Assembly (NCBI RefSeq): GCF_031127905.1
Contig: NZ_JARXIC010000005.1
Span: forward strand, 62,001 to 126,000
Direction: 5' to 3'
Origin: Thalassobacterium sedimentorum
GTDB lineage: Bacteria > Verrucomicrobiota > Verrucomicrobiia > Opitutales > Coraliomargaritaceae
DNA length: 64,000 bases
Positions 26,157-35,128 of this stretch are shown here, one piece after another. The position numbers and the translations under genes were made by a program. The notes under the pieces are model-generated. The model was given only the letters and a program-made list of their open reading frames with translations, did not search any database and was not told the origin of the DNA. The stretch's first letter is position 1, and each line of letters begins with the position of its first letter.

Positions 26157-26583
26157 GCTCAAAATAATCGATGCATCATCCGTCATTATTAGAAATTACG
26201 GGATACTGACAGTAGTAAATAGGAGATTCAGGAATGTATCCGTTAACAACCAAAACAACTAGCGATCTAGCGTGAAACGGTCCTAAATCTCCCCCCCCGA
26301 CCTGACTCTCAACTAGCTCTCCGAGCTGATATTGTGAGATTAAGCACACCAACCAATCCAGCAAAAAATAGGACATAAAGACCTACACTGCAAAGACTTA
26401 AAACCAGAAAAACAACCTCCCTTGCAGTTCACGCCTTCCAATTCTAAATAAAGTAAGCGACAAATATAATACAAAATAGCCCTCTCATCAGTATACTTGT
26501 AAAAGATATCTTTTCATCAAAATCACGCGAAAAAATGAGATAATCACTTTTTTCGCTAGGGGCATAAAAAAAATCGCTACTAT
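26157..26583. other. Spacer before the excisionase-like gene
   Basis: About 430 AT-rich nt with a C8 run near 26291. A 66-codon minus-strand frame (26176-26376) exists but has no family features. I see no supported gene. Confidence 0.4.
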
Positions 26584-26832
26584 ATGGCCATGGTGAAACA
26601 TATATTAGAAAATTCTGACGACTTCAATGATGCAAAATATGTCGACGCGGAGGGCTTACTCGTTGCCCTCTTTGCCGAAGAATCTAGACCATCCCTTCGC
26701 TGGGTCCGGAAAATGCAAAAGCAGCGGGTTATTCCTTTTTTAAAAGCCGGTGGATTGGTCAGATTCGACATCGCAGAAGTGAGAGCATCCCTCAGACGAA
26801 ATAATATGATCGAGCCAACTGACGATATATAA
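26584..26832 (+). CDS. Excisionase-like HTH protein
   Basis: An 82-residue protein. The core SLRWVRKMQKQRVIPFLKAGGLVRFDIAEVRASL has the layout of MerR/Xis-like HTH_17 domains in mobile elements (W-x-x-x-MQ-K--IP---LGR-V-FD---V---L). Such proteins bend DNA at the attachment site or regulate the integrase. It is the last recognisable gene before the ssrA scar. The expected neighbouring tyrosine recombinase is not found. Confidence 0.7.
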   Translation: MAMVKHILENSDDFNDAKYVDAEGLLVALFAEESRPSLRWVRKMQKQRVIPFLKAGGLVRFDIAEVRASLRRNNMIEPTDDI

Positions 26833-27789
26833 ATGCCGTTAATGGTATCAATGGATTCAATTATAAATGCTGAGCATTGATAGTAATTGAATTCTGTAAA
26901 TTGGAGTAAAAACTACACTCCGTCATGCTGATCCGTTTTAAGCTCGGGATGTCAAACAGGACCAGATCGGCTAATATGAGGTGAAAACAGTCATGGAGCG
27001 TTTAACGACTCGGCCTGCATTCGATGAATACTGTTTAGCCACATCTTGAATTCATCTAATCCCCTCTCAGGCTGCAAAGGCTTAGACTTAAATCAGGTGT
27101 AGAGCTTTTAGAACACTACGGCACTGAACTGCTCACATCCACGATCTGCAAATACGTCGAGACCAACGTCGTCGCATCGCAGATAAATACTCTAAGCTGC
27201 AGGATTTCCGGAACGACCTGCCACCTAGCAGTGTGGATCAGATCTGATGGATCATCGTTCCCTTCGCTTAATTTGAAGATAAAAAATCAACTCAAACACA
27301 ACCGATCCAATCTAGTAATCGCCGAGTTGGCTTCACATCTAAAGCACACATTTTCCCAATGAAGGTGCTACAACTCACTGTGCACGCAGCTACTTGAGTA
27401 ATCGAACCGAACTACTCGACCAAATAGGCACCCAAGAACAAAAACTACCCATTAGTTCTGGACTCATCAAAGGCGGGCTAAATACGTGATACAATACAGA
27501 ATGGATTATTTATAGGGTTGGTGGCGTAAACAAAGCGCAGTGATCTGCTAGATCAGCTGATGATAAACCAAAATCAGCAAACTCCTAGATATTCCTTCGT
27601 AGCGAACTTGAAGTGCAGTCGATAAGTTTCGATATAGCGATCTACACCCTTCAAAATATTTGCCAAACATTTGCCAAAAAACGTTCAAAAATGTGCGTCT
27701 ATTATCATAAAAACGAATTCCGAGCATCCCATAAAATGCTCTAAATTAAGCACAAATGAACAAACATGAAAACAAGTGAACAGAGAGCA
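26833..27789. other. Gene-poor decayed tail of the island
   Basis: About 950 nt without an intact gene. Short frames such as RRRIADKYSKLQDFRNDLPP (about 27170-27245) and LLDQIGTQEQKLPISSGLIKGGLNT (split: LLDQIGTQEQ / KLPISSGLIKGG, about 27410-27488) look like tails of lost proteins. The second resembles the P-I-GSG-x-I-E region of some transposases, too weakly to name. A vanished integrase gene could have stood here. Confidence 0.4.
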
Positions 27790-27816
27790 CGGGTTCGACT
27801 CCCGCCACCTCCACCA
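27790..27816 (+). ncRNA. ssrA: 3'-terminal fragment of tmRNA (ssrA), attR-like
   Basis: The 27 nt run CGGGTTCGACTCCCG (T arm with TTCGACT loop) plus CCACCTCCACCA (acceptor strand and encoded CCA), the usual tmRNA end. The sequence before it does not continue as tmRNA: A at 27789 would mismatch the T stem and no tag or 5' domain is found. It is the displaced 3' end left when an element integrates into ssrA. A tRNA-Ser end is the alternative, less likely from the T loop. Confidence 0.65.
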
Positions 27817-27871
27817 TTTGACCACCCTTGACAGGGTGCGACAGAAGTGAACTAGACACCTCACAATCAAC

Positions 27872-27903
27872 AACTTCCAACACACCATTGGAAGTTTTTT
27901 TTC
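27872..27903 (+). terminator. Rho-independent terminator after ssrA 3' fragment
   Basis: The 9-bp stem AACTTCCAA/TTGGAAGTT with a 7-nt loop is followed by a run of 8-9 T. It lies 56 nt past the CCA end. It fits the original terminator of ssrA, which supports that the sequence right of 27816 is the undisturbed chromosomal flank. Confidence 0.85.
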
Positions 27904-27961
27904 TGTGAATAGGTTGGCATTTACCCAGAATCAAAGAGAGCAAGTCTCCATGCGGCAGCAC

Positions 27962-27994
27962 AAAAAAACGGACTCCGAATATACGAAGCCCGTT
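27962..27994 (-). terminator. Rho-independent terminator of the RRM gene
   Basis: On the minus strand AACGGGCTTCG pairs with CGGAGTCCGTT (11 bp including two G-U pairs, 6-nt loop) and runs into T7. It lies 29 nt after the stop at 28023. Confidence 0.82.
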
Positions 27995-28022
27995 TGCAAA
28001 TGATTAAGTGAATCTAGTCGAA

Positions 28023-28427
28023 CTAGTAACTGTCGCGACCACCACGGCCACCACGATCACGGTCGAAACCGCCGCGACCACCACGGTCACCGCCACGGCC
28101 GCCACCGCGGTTAAAACCGCCACGACCACCGCCACCATTGCCGCCGCCGTAACCACCGCCGCCACCTTGTGGGCGTTCTTCACGGGGACGTGCTTCGTTG
28201 ATGGTGAGGGCACGACCAAGGAATTCCTCGCCGTTCAAGCCTTCGATTGCTGCATTCATTTCTTCAGGAGTTCCCATCGAGACGAAAGCGAAACCGCGGG
28301 GGCGGCCTGACTCACGGTCTTTGACGATGAAAACGTCGCTTACGGTCCCGTGTGCTTCGAAGAGCTCACGAAGATCACTATCAGTCGTGTCGTAGGACAG
28401 ATTGCCTACATACATCTTTGTATTCAT
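28023..28427 (-). CDS. RNA-binding protein with one RRM and RGG-rich tail
   Basis: A 134-residue protein. An RRM occupies 4-80: RNP2 is [11 protein letters not shown]1 is RGFAFVSM. From about 88 the tail is Gly/Arg-rich with GGGGYGGGN and RGG repeats. This is the common bacterial and cyanobacterial-type single-RRM glycine-rich protein, often cold-induced, that binds single-stranded RNA. The gene stands alone with its own terminator. The repetitive codons of the tail give the GC-rich, repeat-like DNA at 28025-28170. Confidence 0.93.
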   Translation of the reverse strand: MNTKMYVGNLSYDTTDSDLRELFEAHGTVSDVFIVKDRESGRPRGFAFVSMGTPEEMNAAIEGLNGEEFLGRALTINEARPREERPQGGGGGYGGGNGGGGRGGFNRGGGRGGDRGGRGGFDRDRGGRGGRDSY

Positions 28428-28699
28428 TTATTTACCTTTATCTTTGGGCTATCCCACTTGCTTCTTTGCTTTGAGTTTCGCTGGAATGCGAATTCGACCT
28501 GACTGAATACATTTTTACTTTATCCAACTGATGCTACCCATGCTCTGAATGTTAACATGTGTTATAGTAAGCCCATCCTTATTAACAGTTCTGACGAAAT
28601 AGCAAGGCACATTATTCATCCAAATGTGAGATTTAAGTAACAGAATCATCGACCTGCTATCGCATCGTTAAAAAACCGCTAGAACCTAAGGAAATGCCC
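28428..28699. promoter_or_regulatory. Upstream region of the RRM gene
   Basis: About 270 nt, long for this part of the chromosome, which may hold a long 5' leader as in cold-shock RNA-binding genes. I see no specific element. Confidence 0.35.
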
Positions 28700-29143
28700 C
28701 TATTCATGATGGTATTTCGAACCATTTTGAATCGAAACAGCACGGTAGAGTTGCTCGCAAACTAGCATTCGAGCAATTTCGTGAGTAAAAGTCAGCGGTG
28801 AAAGCGCGAAAAGTTGATGTGCATGCTGCTTAACTTCATCACTGAGACCATAGGCACCACCGATAATAAAGACAGCAGGTCGGCCCTGCAGTGCATACAG
28901 TTCATCTGCCAATTGCTGTGAACTACGTGTCTCTCCCTCTTCTGCCATCGCGTAGATACGGGCATCACTGCGTTTAATCAAAGCTTCTCGTATGCGCAGT
29001 CCTTCACTAGCAACGTCGCCGTCTTTAAGTTCGATCAACTCGAAATTCCCCTGCCGTTGCAAGCGCTTACAAAAATCGCCACACAACGCCGCCAACGAGC
29101 GATTCTTCATTTTGCCGATGGCGATTACAGTGTAGCGAAACAT
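28700..29143 (-). CDS. rlmH: 23S rRNA (pseudouridine1915-N3)-methyltransferase RlmH
   Basis: A 147-residue protein of the SPOUT class. The characteristic C-terminus is present: FIIGGAYGLSDEV (about 102-114), LSPLTFTHEIARMLVCEQLYRA and the final NGSKYHHE. It uses SAM to methylate pseudouridine 1915 of helix 69 in assembled ribosomes. Length and motifs match the family exactly, so this is a marker of core chromosome. It lies downstream of two co-directional genes, with an 83-nt gap. Confidence 0.96.
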   Translation of the reverse strand: MFRYTVIAIGKMKNRSLAALCGDFCKRLQRQGNFELIELKDGDVASEGLRIREALIKRSDARIYAMAEEGETRSSQQLADELYALQGRPAVFIIGGAYGLSDEVKQHAHQLFALSPLTFTHEIARMLVCEQLYRAVSIQNGSKYHHE

Positions 29144-29226
29144 TATGCGAAATTAGGAATTAGAAATTAGGAGGTAGGAGCAGATGGGATCAGAGCTAAA
29201 GGAATATCAAGTGAAAAGAGTTATTC

Positions 29227-30042
29227 TTAATTCCGAATTTTCAGCTCCACCAAGACTGGTCGGTGATCACTCACATAACTGCGCAACACTTCGCTGGATC
29301 GGACTTGGTAGCTGGGAGGCACAAAGACGAAATCTAGCCCATGTACCGGTAACAGCGACGGAAACGTACGACTTTTCCGCCCGCTGGGGCATAGGGTATA
29401 TTCGCATTGATCTTGTAAATAGCTGAACAAATGACGCACCGCATCACCTAGCTTGCCGGAGCCACTATTAAAATCACCACAGACAATGGGCGATAGGTGC
29501 GGCGTTCCAGCCTCAGTATACTTTTTGTCATCCAAAAACTGAATCAAGCGCTCAACCTGCTCAATACGTCGCACTCGCGAGCGAAAGTCGAGGTGCAGAT
29601 TCACCACCGGTAAGATGCCCTGCGCGGTCTTCAACTCAGCACACATGAAGCCCTTTTCACCAAGCGAGGCGTGCCCAAATGCGATATGTTCAGCATGCAC
29701 GATGGGAAAATGGGAGAGCAGACCATTTCCGTAAGCAAGCGGCAATTTACCTGAACGTCGATTATGCACCCCGAGATACGCATGCGTATAATCGGTTTGC
29801 GCTTTGATTGAGTCGAGCAAATGGATGCCGCGATTCCAATGCGAATCTTCATCGACTTCTTGTAAAGCGACTATATCGGCCCCAACTTGATTGAGCAAAT
29901 GTGACACCCGCTTGAGACTGCGCTCAATCCCACGGGCCGAATGAAATCCTTGGTAAGTGGACAAACCACGCCCATGCGCGATGTTCAAAGTCAACACCCG
30001 CAGGATATCTGAATCAGACATTCGCTTACTCAGCGAGCTCAC
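29227..30042 (-). CDS. Endonuclease/exonuclease/phosphatase-family protein
   Basis: A 271-residue protein starting with GTG at 30042, with an ATG at 30021 possible. EEP motifs: VLTLNIAHGRG (N-x-x-H region), IVALQEVDE (metal Glu), PVVNLHLDFRSR, PIVCGDFNSGSG (D-x-N) and the terminal YVSDHRPVLVEL (SDHxP). No signal peptide is seen. Relatives hydrolyse phosphodiesters in DNA, phospholipids or small signalling molecules, and the substrate is not predictable. It starts 5 nt after the preceding gene's stop, so the two are co-transcribed. Confidence 0.88.
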   Translation of the reverse strand: MSSLSKRMSDSDILRVLTLNIAHGRGLSTYQGFHSARGIERSLKRVSHLLNQVGADIVALQEVDEDSHWNRGIHLLDSIKAQTDYTHAYLGVHNRRSGKLPLAYGNGLLSHFPIVHAEHIAFGHASLGEKGFMCAELKTAQGILPVVNLHLDFRSRVRRIEQVERLIQFLDDKKYTEAGTPHLSPIVCGDFNSGSGKLGDAVRHLFSYLQDQCEYTLCPSGRKSRTFPSLLPVHGLDFVFVPPSYQVRSSEVLRSYVSDHRPVLVELKIRN

Positions 30043-30047
30043 CTTCT

Positions 30048-30824
30048 TTAAGCACCATTAGCATCTTGTAACGATTTAGCATAGAGCGATACAGACTTGA
30101 ACAATGTATCGGCAAAAGATGCGATAGTAACGAGAATCAGCTGTAACTCGATATCCGAAAAAGCGAGCGACTCACCTTCTTTGAACACTTTACGCTGGTC
30201 GATCAGCTTACCCTGAGGCTTCTCGGAATCGGCCCCCCGCTGTAGAATTTTAATCGTTTTAAGCTCAAGCACCAGCTCACCATTTTCATCCAGTTGTGCC
30301 TCCTTGACCACGCCGCCCTGCTGCATGAATGCCTGCATGATAAATCCAAGCGAAATGATCGAATCCTCCAACTCGCACATAATGCCGTAGTCCTGCTCCA
30401 AACGGTTAAACTTTTCGTCCAACTGAGCAGGAACGAAGGCCTGCTGTGCTTTCTGAGCTTCTTGCTGCGCTTCTGGGCTCACATTTGAATTGGCCTTGGT
30501 CGCCTTGACCAGAGCCAGAAAGAAATGAGCATTATTCATCCCCGTTACTGCGAGGTTTAGACAATCACCAATCACCTGACGCACCAATAAGTCGCGCGCA
30601 TAGGCCTGCATTTGCTCAAAATTCTGGTGCCGGGCCGCTGCAGGCATAATTTTAGTCGCATTTACACAGGTATTATACGCCTCCTCCTGCACGCTCTCCC
30701 TAGCGGCCAGGTTGAATGCTAGCATATCGAAATGACGCTGCAATCCAGCCATAAACTGCTGGGCTATTTGTTGTAAATTGACCTGCTGAGGCTGGCCTTG
30801 GTTCGGTTGTGGATTTTCTGACAT
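30048..30824 (-). CDS. Conserved hypothetical cytosolic protein
   Basis: About 258 residues from the ATG at 30824 (MSENPQPNQGQ); an upstream TTG would add five residues. It is Gln-rich at the start, then mostly helical, with a helix-rich centre (about 60-170) and a final LAFSDIELQLILVTIASFADTLFKSV helix. I do not recognise the family. No signal peptide, membrane segment or catalytic motif is visible. It is the first gene of the small operon with the EEP protein and possibly rlmH. Confidence 0.75.
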   Translation of the reverse strand: MSENPQPNQGQPQQVNLQQIAQQFMAGLQRHFDMLAFNLAARESVQEEAYNTCVNATKIMPAAARHQNFEQMQAYARDLLVRQVIGDCLNLAVTGMNNAHFFLALVKATKANSNVSPEAQQEAQKAQQAFVPAQLDEKFNRLEQDYGIMCELEDSIISLGFIMQAFMQQGGVVKEAQLDENGELVLELKTIKILQRGADSEKPQGKLIDQRKVFKEGESLAFSDIELQLILVTIASFADTLFKSVSLYAKSLQDANGA

Positions 30825-31058
30825 ATAACTGGTAGGCAATCAATATTAATAAGAGGCACAATACCTGAATCTAAATTTTACAATTTTCATAATCAAACAC
30901 CAATGCAAGTGCTCGAGCCGAACTCTCAACCTAACTAAACCCTACAGATCAGCCGATACTGTTCGTCACAAATCTCTGCAAGAGATCACAAAACCCACGA
31001 AATAGATGGCTGTAAATTATCGTCGCACTCATAGTATAACCTACATTGAATCAATACT

Positions 31059-32498
31059 ATGTGGACTTGGATAAATGAGCAGATAGTCGATCCGCTAATA
31101 CAGCTACTGGGCGGCAGCCTAGTCTTTATACTCACAAATTTTACTGCGATCCTAGGCTTTGTCCTCGCGCTGCTAATCATCCGCCGTGTGTTCGAGGAAA
31201 AACGCAATCCCAGTAATTTCTTTGCATGGTTTTTTATCGTCATCTTCATGCCCATCATCGGCGTCCCACTCTACTTCATGTTCGGCGGTCGCAAGAGTCG
31301 CAAATTGGTCAAAAATAAGCTGGAAGTCACCCACCGTGCGCTCGATATCGTTCAGCAAAGATCCGGCATCAATCGCGCGATTCAGCGTACGCATAGCCAA
31401 GGTAATCATTTCGAACTGCTGCCCAATGGCGAAGCAGCCTTCCAACGTATGTGTCACGAAATCGAGACCGCTGAACATACGATACATATCGCCACCTACA
31501 TACTTGGCAACGATATCACTGGCCAAGCAATCGTCGATCGGCTCACAGAGCGTGCTCAAGCAGGCATTCAAGTGCGTCTGCTGCTCGACTCACTAGGCAG
31601 TTGGAATTGTACCCGGGCGGCCCGTTACAAGATCCGTCAGGCAGGCGGCAAAGTCGCCATGTTTATGCCAGTGCTCCCGATCCAAACGCAAACCTCTTCC
31701 AACCTGCGCAACCACCGAAAAATCGCCATTTTCGACAACTATCGCGCTATTACCGGTGGACAAAACCTCGACACCCGCTTCATGGGAGCTCATGCCAACT
31801 CCGAACGTTTCATCGATTTCAGTGTTGTCACGCAAGGCCCAGCCGTCGCCACCTTCACCCATACTTTTATAGCTGATTGGGCCTTCTCCAACAAAGAATC
31901 CCCCGCCCGGTACCAGGCTCTGCTACAGTATGTCCCTGAAGAAGCTGGCAACAGTACCACTGAAATCATTACCAGCGGCCCCGATGCCCCCAACGATCCA
32001 CTCTGGGAACAAATCGTACGCATCATTCAAGAGTTTAAGCAGCATCTCACCATCATTACTCCCTATTTCATTCCCGACGAGGTCATTTTTCGCTCCCTCA
32101 TAGTCAAAGCACACACAGGACGCCATATTCGCCTGATACTCCCACTCAAATCAAACCAAGGCCTCACCGACATCGCCCGCTATCATTATTTAAGACAACT
32201 CGACAAAGCTGGCGTGGACATTCAATTTTACACTCCTCGAATGATGCACGGCAAACTCATACTGGCTGATGGCAAAATCGCGATGACTGGATCCGCCAAT
32301 ATGGACATGCGCTCACTCTTCGTTAATTTCGAAATTGGACAACTCCATTACACAGTTCGCGATATCACCTTACTCACCCAGTGGGCGGAAACACTCATGC
32401 AAGACTGCATTAGCTACCGAGAAGCCATCCGCAGGCGTGATCTTATGCCCAACCGCATGATCGAAGACCTGGTGCATCTGATTGCTCCCATGCTCTAA
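31059..32498 (+). CDS. cls: Cardiolipin synthase (phospholipase D family)
   Basis: A 479-residue membrane protein. Two N-terminal membrane helices (about 20-42 and 53-75) with the MPIIGVPLYFMFGGRKSR motif precede two PLD domains. The HKD motifs are HRKIAIFD (219-226) and HGKLILADGK (near 395), each followed by G-G/G-S-N. It condenses two phosphatidylglycerol molecules to cardiolipin. Length is normal for bacterial ClsA types. The next gene starts 13 nt after its stop. Confidence 0.94.
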   Translation: MWTWINEQIVDPLIQLLGGSLVFILTNFTAILGFVLALLIIRRVFEEKRNPSNFFAWFFIVIFMPIIGVPLYFMFGGRKSRKLVKNKLEVTHRALDIVQQRSGINRAIQRTHSQGNHFELLPNGEAAFQRMCHEIETAEHTIHIATYILGNDITGQAIVDRLTERAQAGIQVRLLLDSLGSWNCTRAARYKIRQAGGKVAMFMPVLPIQTQTSSNLRNHRKIAIFDNYRAITGGQNLDTRFMGAHANSERFIDFSVVTQGPAVATFTHTFIADWAFSNKESPARYQALLQYVPEEAGNSTTEIITSGPDAPNDPLWEQIVRIIQEFKQHLTIITPYFIPDEVIFRSLIVKAHTGRHIRLILPLKSNQGLTDIARYHYLRQLDKAGVDIQFYTPRMMHGKLILADGKIAMTGSANMDMRSLFVNFEIGQLHYTVRDITLLTQWAETLMQDCISYREAIRRRDLMPNRMIEDLVHLIAPML

Positions 32499-32511
32499 AC
32501 CTCCCCTCTCC

Positions 32512-32922
32512 ATGTTACAGAACTTCCTCTCTCAGCACAGCGAAACCATCCTCTTACTGGCGAGTATCAGCTTATTCGCATTTGTGCTGTCAATCATACT
32601 GCTCCCCTTTTCCATCATCCGCTTACCGGAGGACTTTTTCGTGCGAGAACCACCGCCTCGCACTGCACTCTCGCCACTTAAACTCTTGTTTTATATTATT
32701 AAGAACTTTATCGGCGTCCTACTCTTGCTCGCGGGTATGGTAATGATCTTCATGCCAGGACAAGGCATTCTCACCATGCTATTCGGCATCACATTAATGG
32801 ACTTTCCGGGCAAACGACAACTTGAAATCAGAATTGTGCGGGCCCCACGCGTGGCCCGCAGCCTGAACTGGCTCCGTAAAAAAGCCGACAAGCCAGCGTT
32901 TATCCTACCTGAGAATCACTAA
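32512..32922 (+). CDS. PGPGW-like small membrane protein
   Basis: A 136-residue protein from the ATG at 32512 (MLQNFLSQHSET), just after cls. There are two membrane helices (about 10-30 and 60-85). The second is followed by MPGQGILTMLFGITLMDFPGKR, the signature of the PGPGW transmembrane family. The function is unknown. Linkage to cls suggests an envelope role. Confidence 0.78.
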   Translation: MLQNFLSQHSETILLLASISLFAFVLSIILLPFSIIRLPEDFFVREPPPRTALSPLKLLFYIIKNFIGVLLLLAGMVMIFMPGQGILTMLFGITLMDFPGKRQLEIRIVRAPRVARSLNWLRKKADKPAFILPENH

Positions 32923-32983
32923 ATCAGATATTATTCTCCCGTTCGATTCGACTCATCGCCATTTTTAGCATAGGCTGCAAACT

Positions 32984-33211
32984 ATGAGTGATCACGTATA
33001 TAAGAAAATTGAGCTCGTTGGTTCTTCAAAAGAATCGATCGAAGCAGCCGCCCAAAATGCAGTCGTCACAGCAGGCAAAACCGTGCGCAACATGCGCTGG
33101 TTGGAAGTCGACGAAATCCGTGGTCACATCGTAGATGGCCAGATTGAACACTGGCAAGTCGGCGTCAAAATCGGCTTCACGCTAGAATCGGATCATTCCC
33201 CCAGCAGTTAA
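32984..33211 (+). CDS. Dodecin family flavin-binding protein
   Basis: A 75-residue protein. [24 protein letters not shown] followed by the RWLEV segment and [14 protein letters not shown] is the dodecin fold (beta-alpha-beta-beta), with the Trp that sandwiches the isoalloxazine ring. It forms a dodecamer storing flavin. It is a single gene, 61 nt after the PGPGW gene. Confidence 0.95.
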   Translation: MSDHVYKKIELVGSSKESIEAAAQNAVVTAGKTVRNMRWLEVDEIRGHIVDGQIEHWQVGVKIGFTLESDHSPSS

Positions 33212-33358
33212 ATAGGAAGGATTCCAGAGCTCGAAAAGGTAAAGCAGTAAGAAATCCAACCTCAATTACGCGCGGATAAATAGAAACCGCGCGATACGCA
33301 TGACGTGACGCCTTTCCTCTTGCGACAGTCGTATAGGCAAACTATCGCCTAGTAGTAA

Positions 33359-35002
33359 ATGCGTATTCAATTCCCGCACCTCTACTTCACACTACTCACT
33401 GCCATTGCTTGCGCAAGCTTACTCGGCTGCGTCAAACACCAAAGCAATGTCGACAAGGGCAACGCTGACCAAGAGCTATACATTGGAATTGGCACAGAAC
33501 CAGAAGGCCTGGACCCACACATCGTAACCGGTGTCACTGAACACTACGTGCTGCTCTCTCTCTTCGAAGGGCTCACGACCGTGCATCCGGAAACGCTGGC
33601 AATCGAGCCTGGTGTCGCGGAGTCATGGGACATCTCCGCCGACGGCCTACGTTACACCTTTCACCTGAATCCTGCTGCTCGCTGGTCCAACGGCGATGCT
33701 TTAACTGCGGAGGATTTTCTCTTCGCATACGAACGTATTCTCACCCCAGCGATGGGCGCCCCTTACGCCTACATGCTCTACTGTATACGCGGTGCCGAAG
33801 CCTTCAATAAAGGTGAGATCAGGGATTTTTCACAGGTCGGCCTGAGCTCTCCAGACCCGAACACCCTGATCCTTGAACTCGAAGCGCCCACGCCCTATCT
33901 ATTAAGTTTGCCCACTCACTACACTTGGTTTCCACTTCACAAAAACAGCGTACTCGCGCACGGCGGCATGACCGACCGTATATCCAAATGGACCAAACCG
34001 GCGAATCTCATCAGCAACGGCCCCTTCCAACTCGACACCTGGCGACTCAATCACTCCATCCACGTCACAAAGAACCCCCACTACACCGCCCGCAACAGCG
34101 TGCGTCTCAATGGCATCCACTTTCTCCCCATTGCAGTCGATGCTGAAGAACGAGCCTTCCGTGCCCACCAACTGCACATCACCAGCACAGTGCCGATTCC
34201 TCGCATCGATTGGTACCGTGAAAACCAGCCTGAACGTATGCGCTTTGACACCTATCTTGGCGTCTATTACTATGCACTCAACACCCAGCATGGCCCTCTC
34301 AAGGACCCCCGAGTGCGTAAAGCGCTCGCCTATTCCATCGATCGCGAAGCCCTAACTCAACACGTACTCAAAGGCGGCCAAAAGCCCGCCTACAACTTCA
34401 CCCCACCCAACACAGGTGGCTATACTGCCAAAGTCCAACTCCCCTACGATCCTCAACTAGCCCGCGATTTGCTAGCCGAAGCCGGCTACCCGGGCGGCGA
34501 AGGATTCCCCACCTTTGAACTACTATTCAATACCAGCGAGTCGCACCGCACAGTAGCCGTCGCGATTCAACAAATGTGGCAACAAGAGCTGGGCATCGAT
34601 ATCGACCTTTATAATCAAGAATGGAAAGTCTATCTCGCCACCCGTAAGGCCCGCAACTTCGACATTGTGCGCGCAGCTTGGATCGGCGACTACGTCGACC
34701 CCAACACCTTCCTAAGCCTAAACACCAGTGATAACGGCAACAACCACACGAACTGGGGCAACGCCCAGTATGATCAACTCATTCGGCAAGCCTCTTTCGA
34801 ACAAAACTCCAGTGCACGCTTGGCCCTGTTTCAGGAAGCTGAGAAAATTCTAATAGACGAAATGCCTGTAATACCGATCTATTTCTACGTGCGCAGCATG
34901 CTGATCGACGAATCCGTACAAGGATGGTCTCCCAACATTCTCGACTATCACCCATACCAGGATGTATGGCTCAACAAAGCCCCTAGTGATCAGAAAAAAT
35001 AA
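33359..35002 (+). CDS. Oligopeptide-binding lipoprotein (SBP_bac_5, OppA-like)
   Basis: A 547-residue protein. A lipobox LLGCV places the lipidated Cys at 24. The mature protein has the family-5 solute-binding layout: GTEPEGLDPHI, GVAESWDISADGLRYTFHL, RDPRVRKALAYSIDRE-type region (DPRVRKALAYSIDREAL), YPGG and PVIPIYFYVRS at the end. It captures peptides for an ABC importer. No permease or ATPase genes flank it, so it must work with components encoded elsewhere. Confidence 0.93.
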   Translation: MRIQFPHLYFTLLTAIACASLLGCVKHQSNVDKGNADQELYIGIGTEPEGLDPHIVTGVTEHYVLLSLFEGLTTVHPETLAIEPGVAESWDISADGLRYTFHLNPAARWSNGDALTAEDFLFAYERILTPAMGAPYAYMLYCIRGAEAFNKGEIRDFSQVGLSSPDPNTLILELEAPTPYLLSLPTHYTWFPLHKNSVLAHGGMTDRISKWTKPANLISNGPFQLDTWRLNHSIHVTKNPHYTARNSVRLNGIHFLPIAVDAEERAFRAHQLHITSTVPIPRIDWYRENQPERMRFDTYLGVYYYALNTQHGPLKDPRVRKALAYSIDREALTQHVLKGGQKPAYNFTPPNTGGYTAKVQLPYDPQLARDLLAEAGYPGGEGFPTFELLFNTSESHRTVAVAIQQMWQQELGIDIDLYNQEWKVYLATRKARNFDIVRAAWIGDYVDPNTFLSLNTSDNGNNHTNWGNAQYDQLIRQASFEQNSSARLALFQEAEKILIDEMPVIPIYFYVRSMLIDESVQGWSPNILDYHPYQDVWLNKAPSDQKK

Positions 35003-35128
35003 ATAACAACTAAAAATAAAGGCTATACAGCTAAAACAACTCTCGTCACAAATACCACACTTAAACAGGACGTGAAAGCAATCAAAATTCCTATACATTA
35101 AGGACGGCTTCTCATAGTTTCACTGCTG

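Larger units (their letters stand above)
16370..27816. mobile_element. Mosaic integrative/mobilisable island, right end at ssrA 3' scar
   Basis: The region combines a dead IS4 transposase, XRE-controlled module, broken restriction and RhuM genes, an ATPase/TOPRIM pair, a relaxase with accessory gene and an Xis-like gene. It ends in a 27-nt copy of an ssrA 3' end. The right boundary is supported. The left boundary is not: no second att copy, intact ssrA or integrase is visible, so the element may start left of the window and include the agar locus, or its left end may be deleted. Confidence 0.5.

Noticed and set aside
26176-26376. 66-codon minus-strand frame next to the excisionase-like gene
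   Set aside because: Includes a low-complexity C8 run and no recognisable features.
27790-27816. End of a complete tRNA-Ser gene
   Set aside because: The sequence before the T arm does not form D and anticodon arms, and the TTCGACT loop with CCACCTCCACCA fits tmRNA better.
27685-27961. Two minus-strand frames crossing the ssrA fragment
   Set aside because: They read through the T arm and the terminator antisense and show no protein-like composition.
28025-28170. Dense GC-rich repeats resembling a CRISPR or satellite array
   Set aside because: They are codons of the Gly/Arg-rich RGG tail of the RRM protein; there are no fixed repeats with unique spacers.
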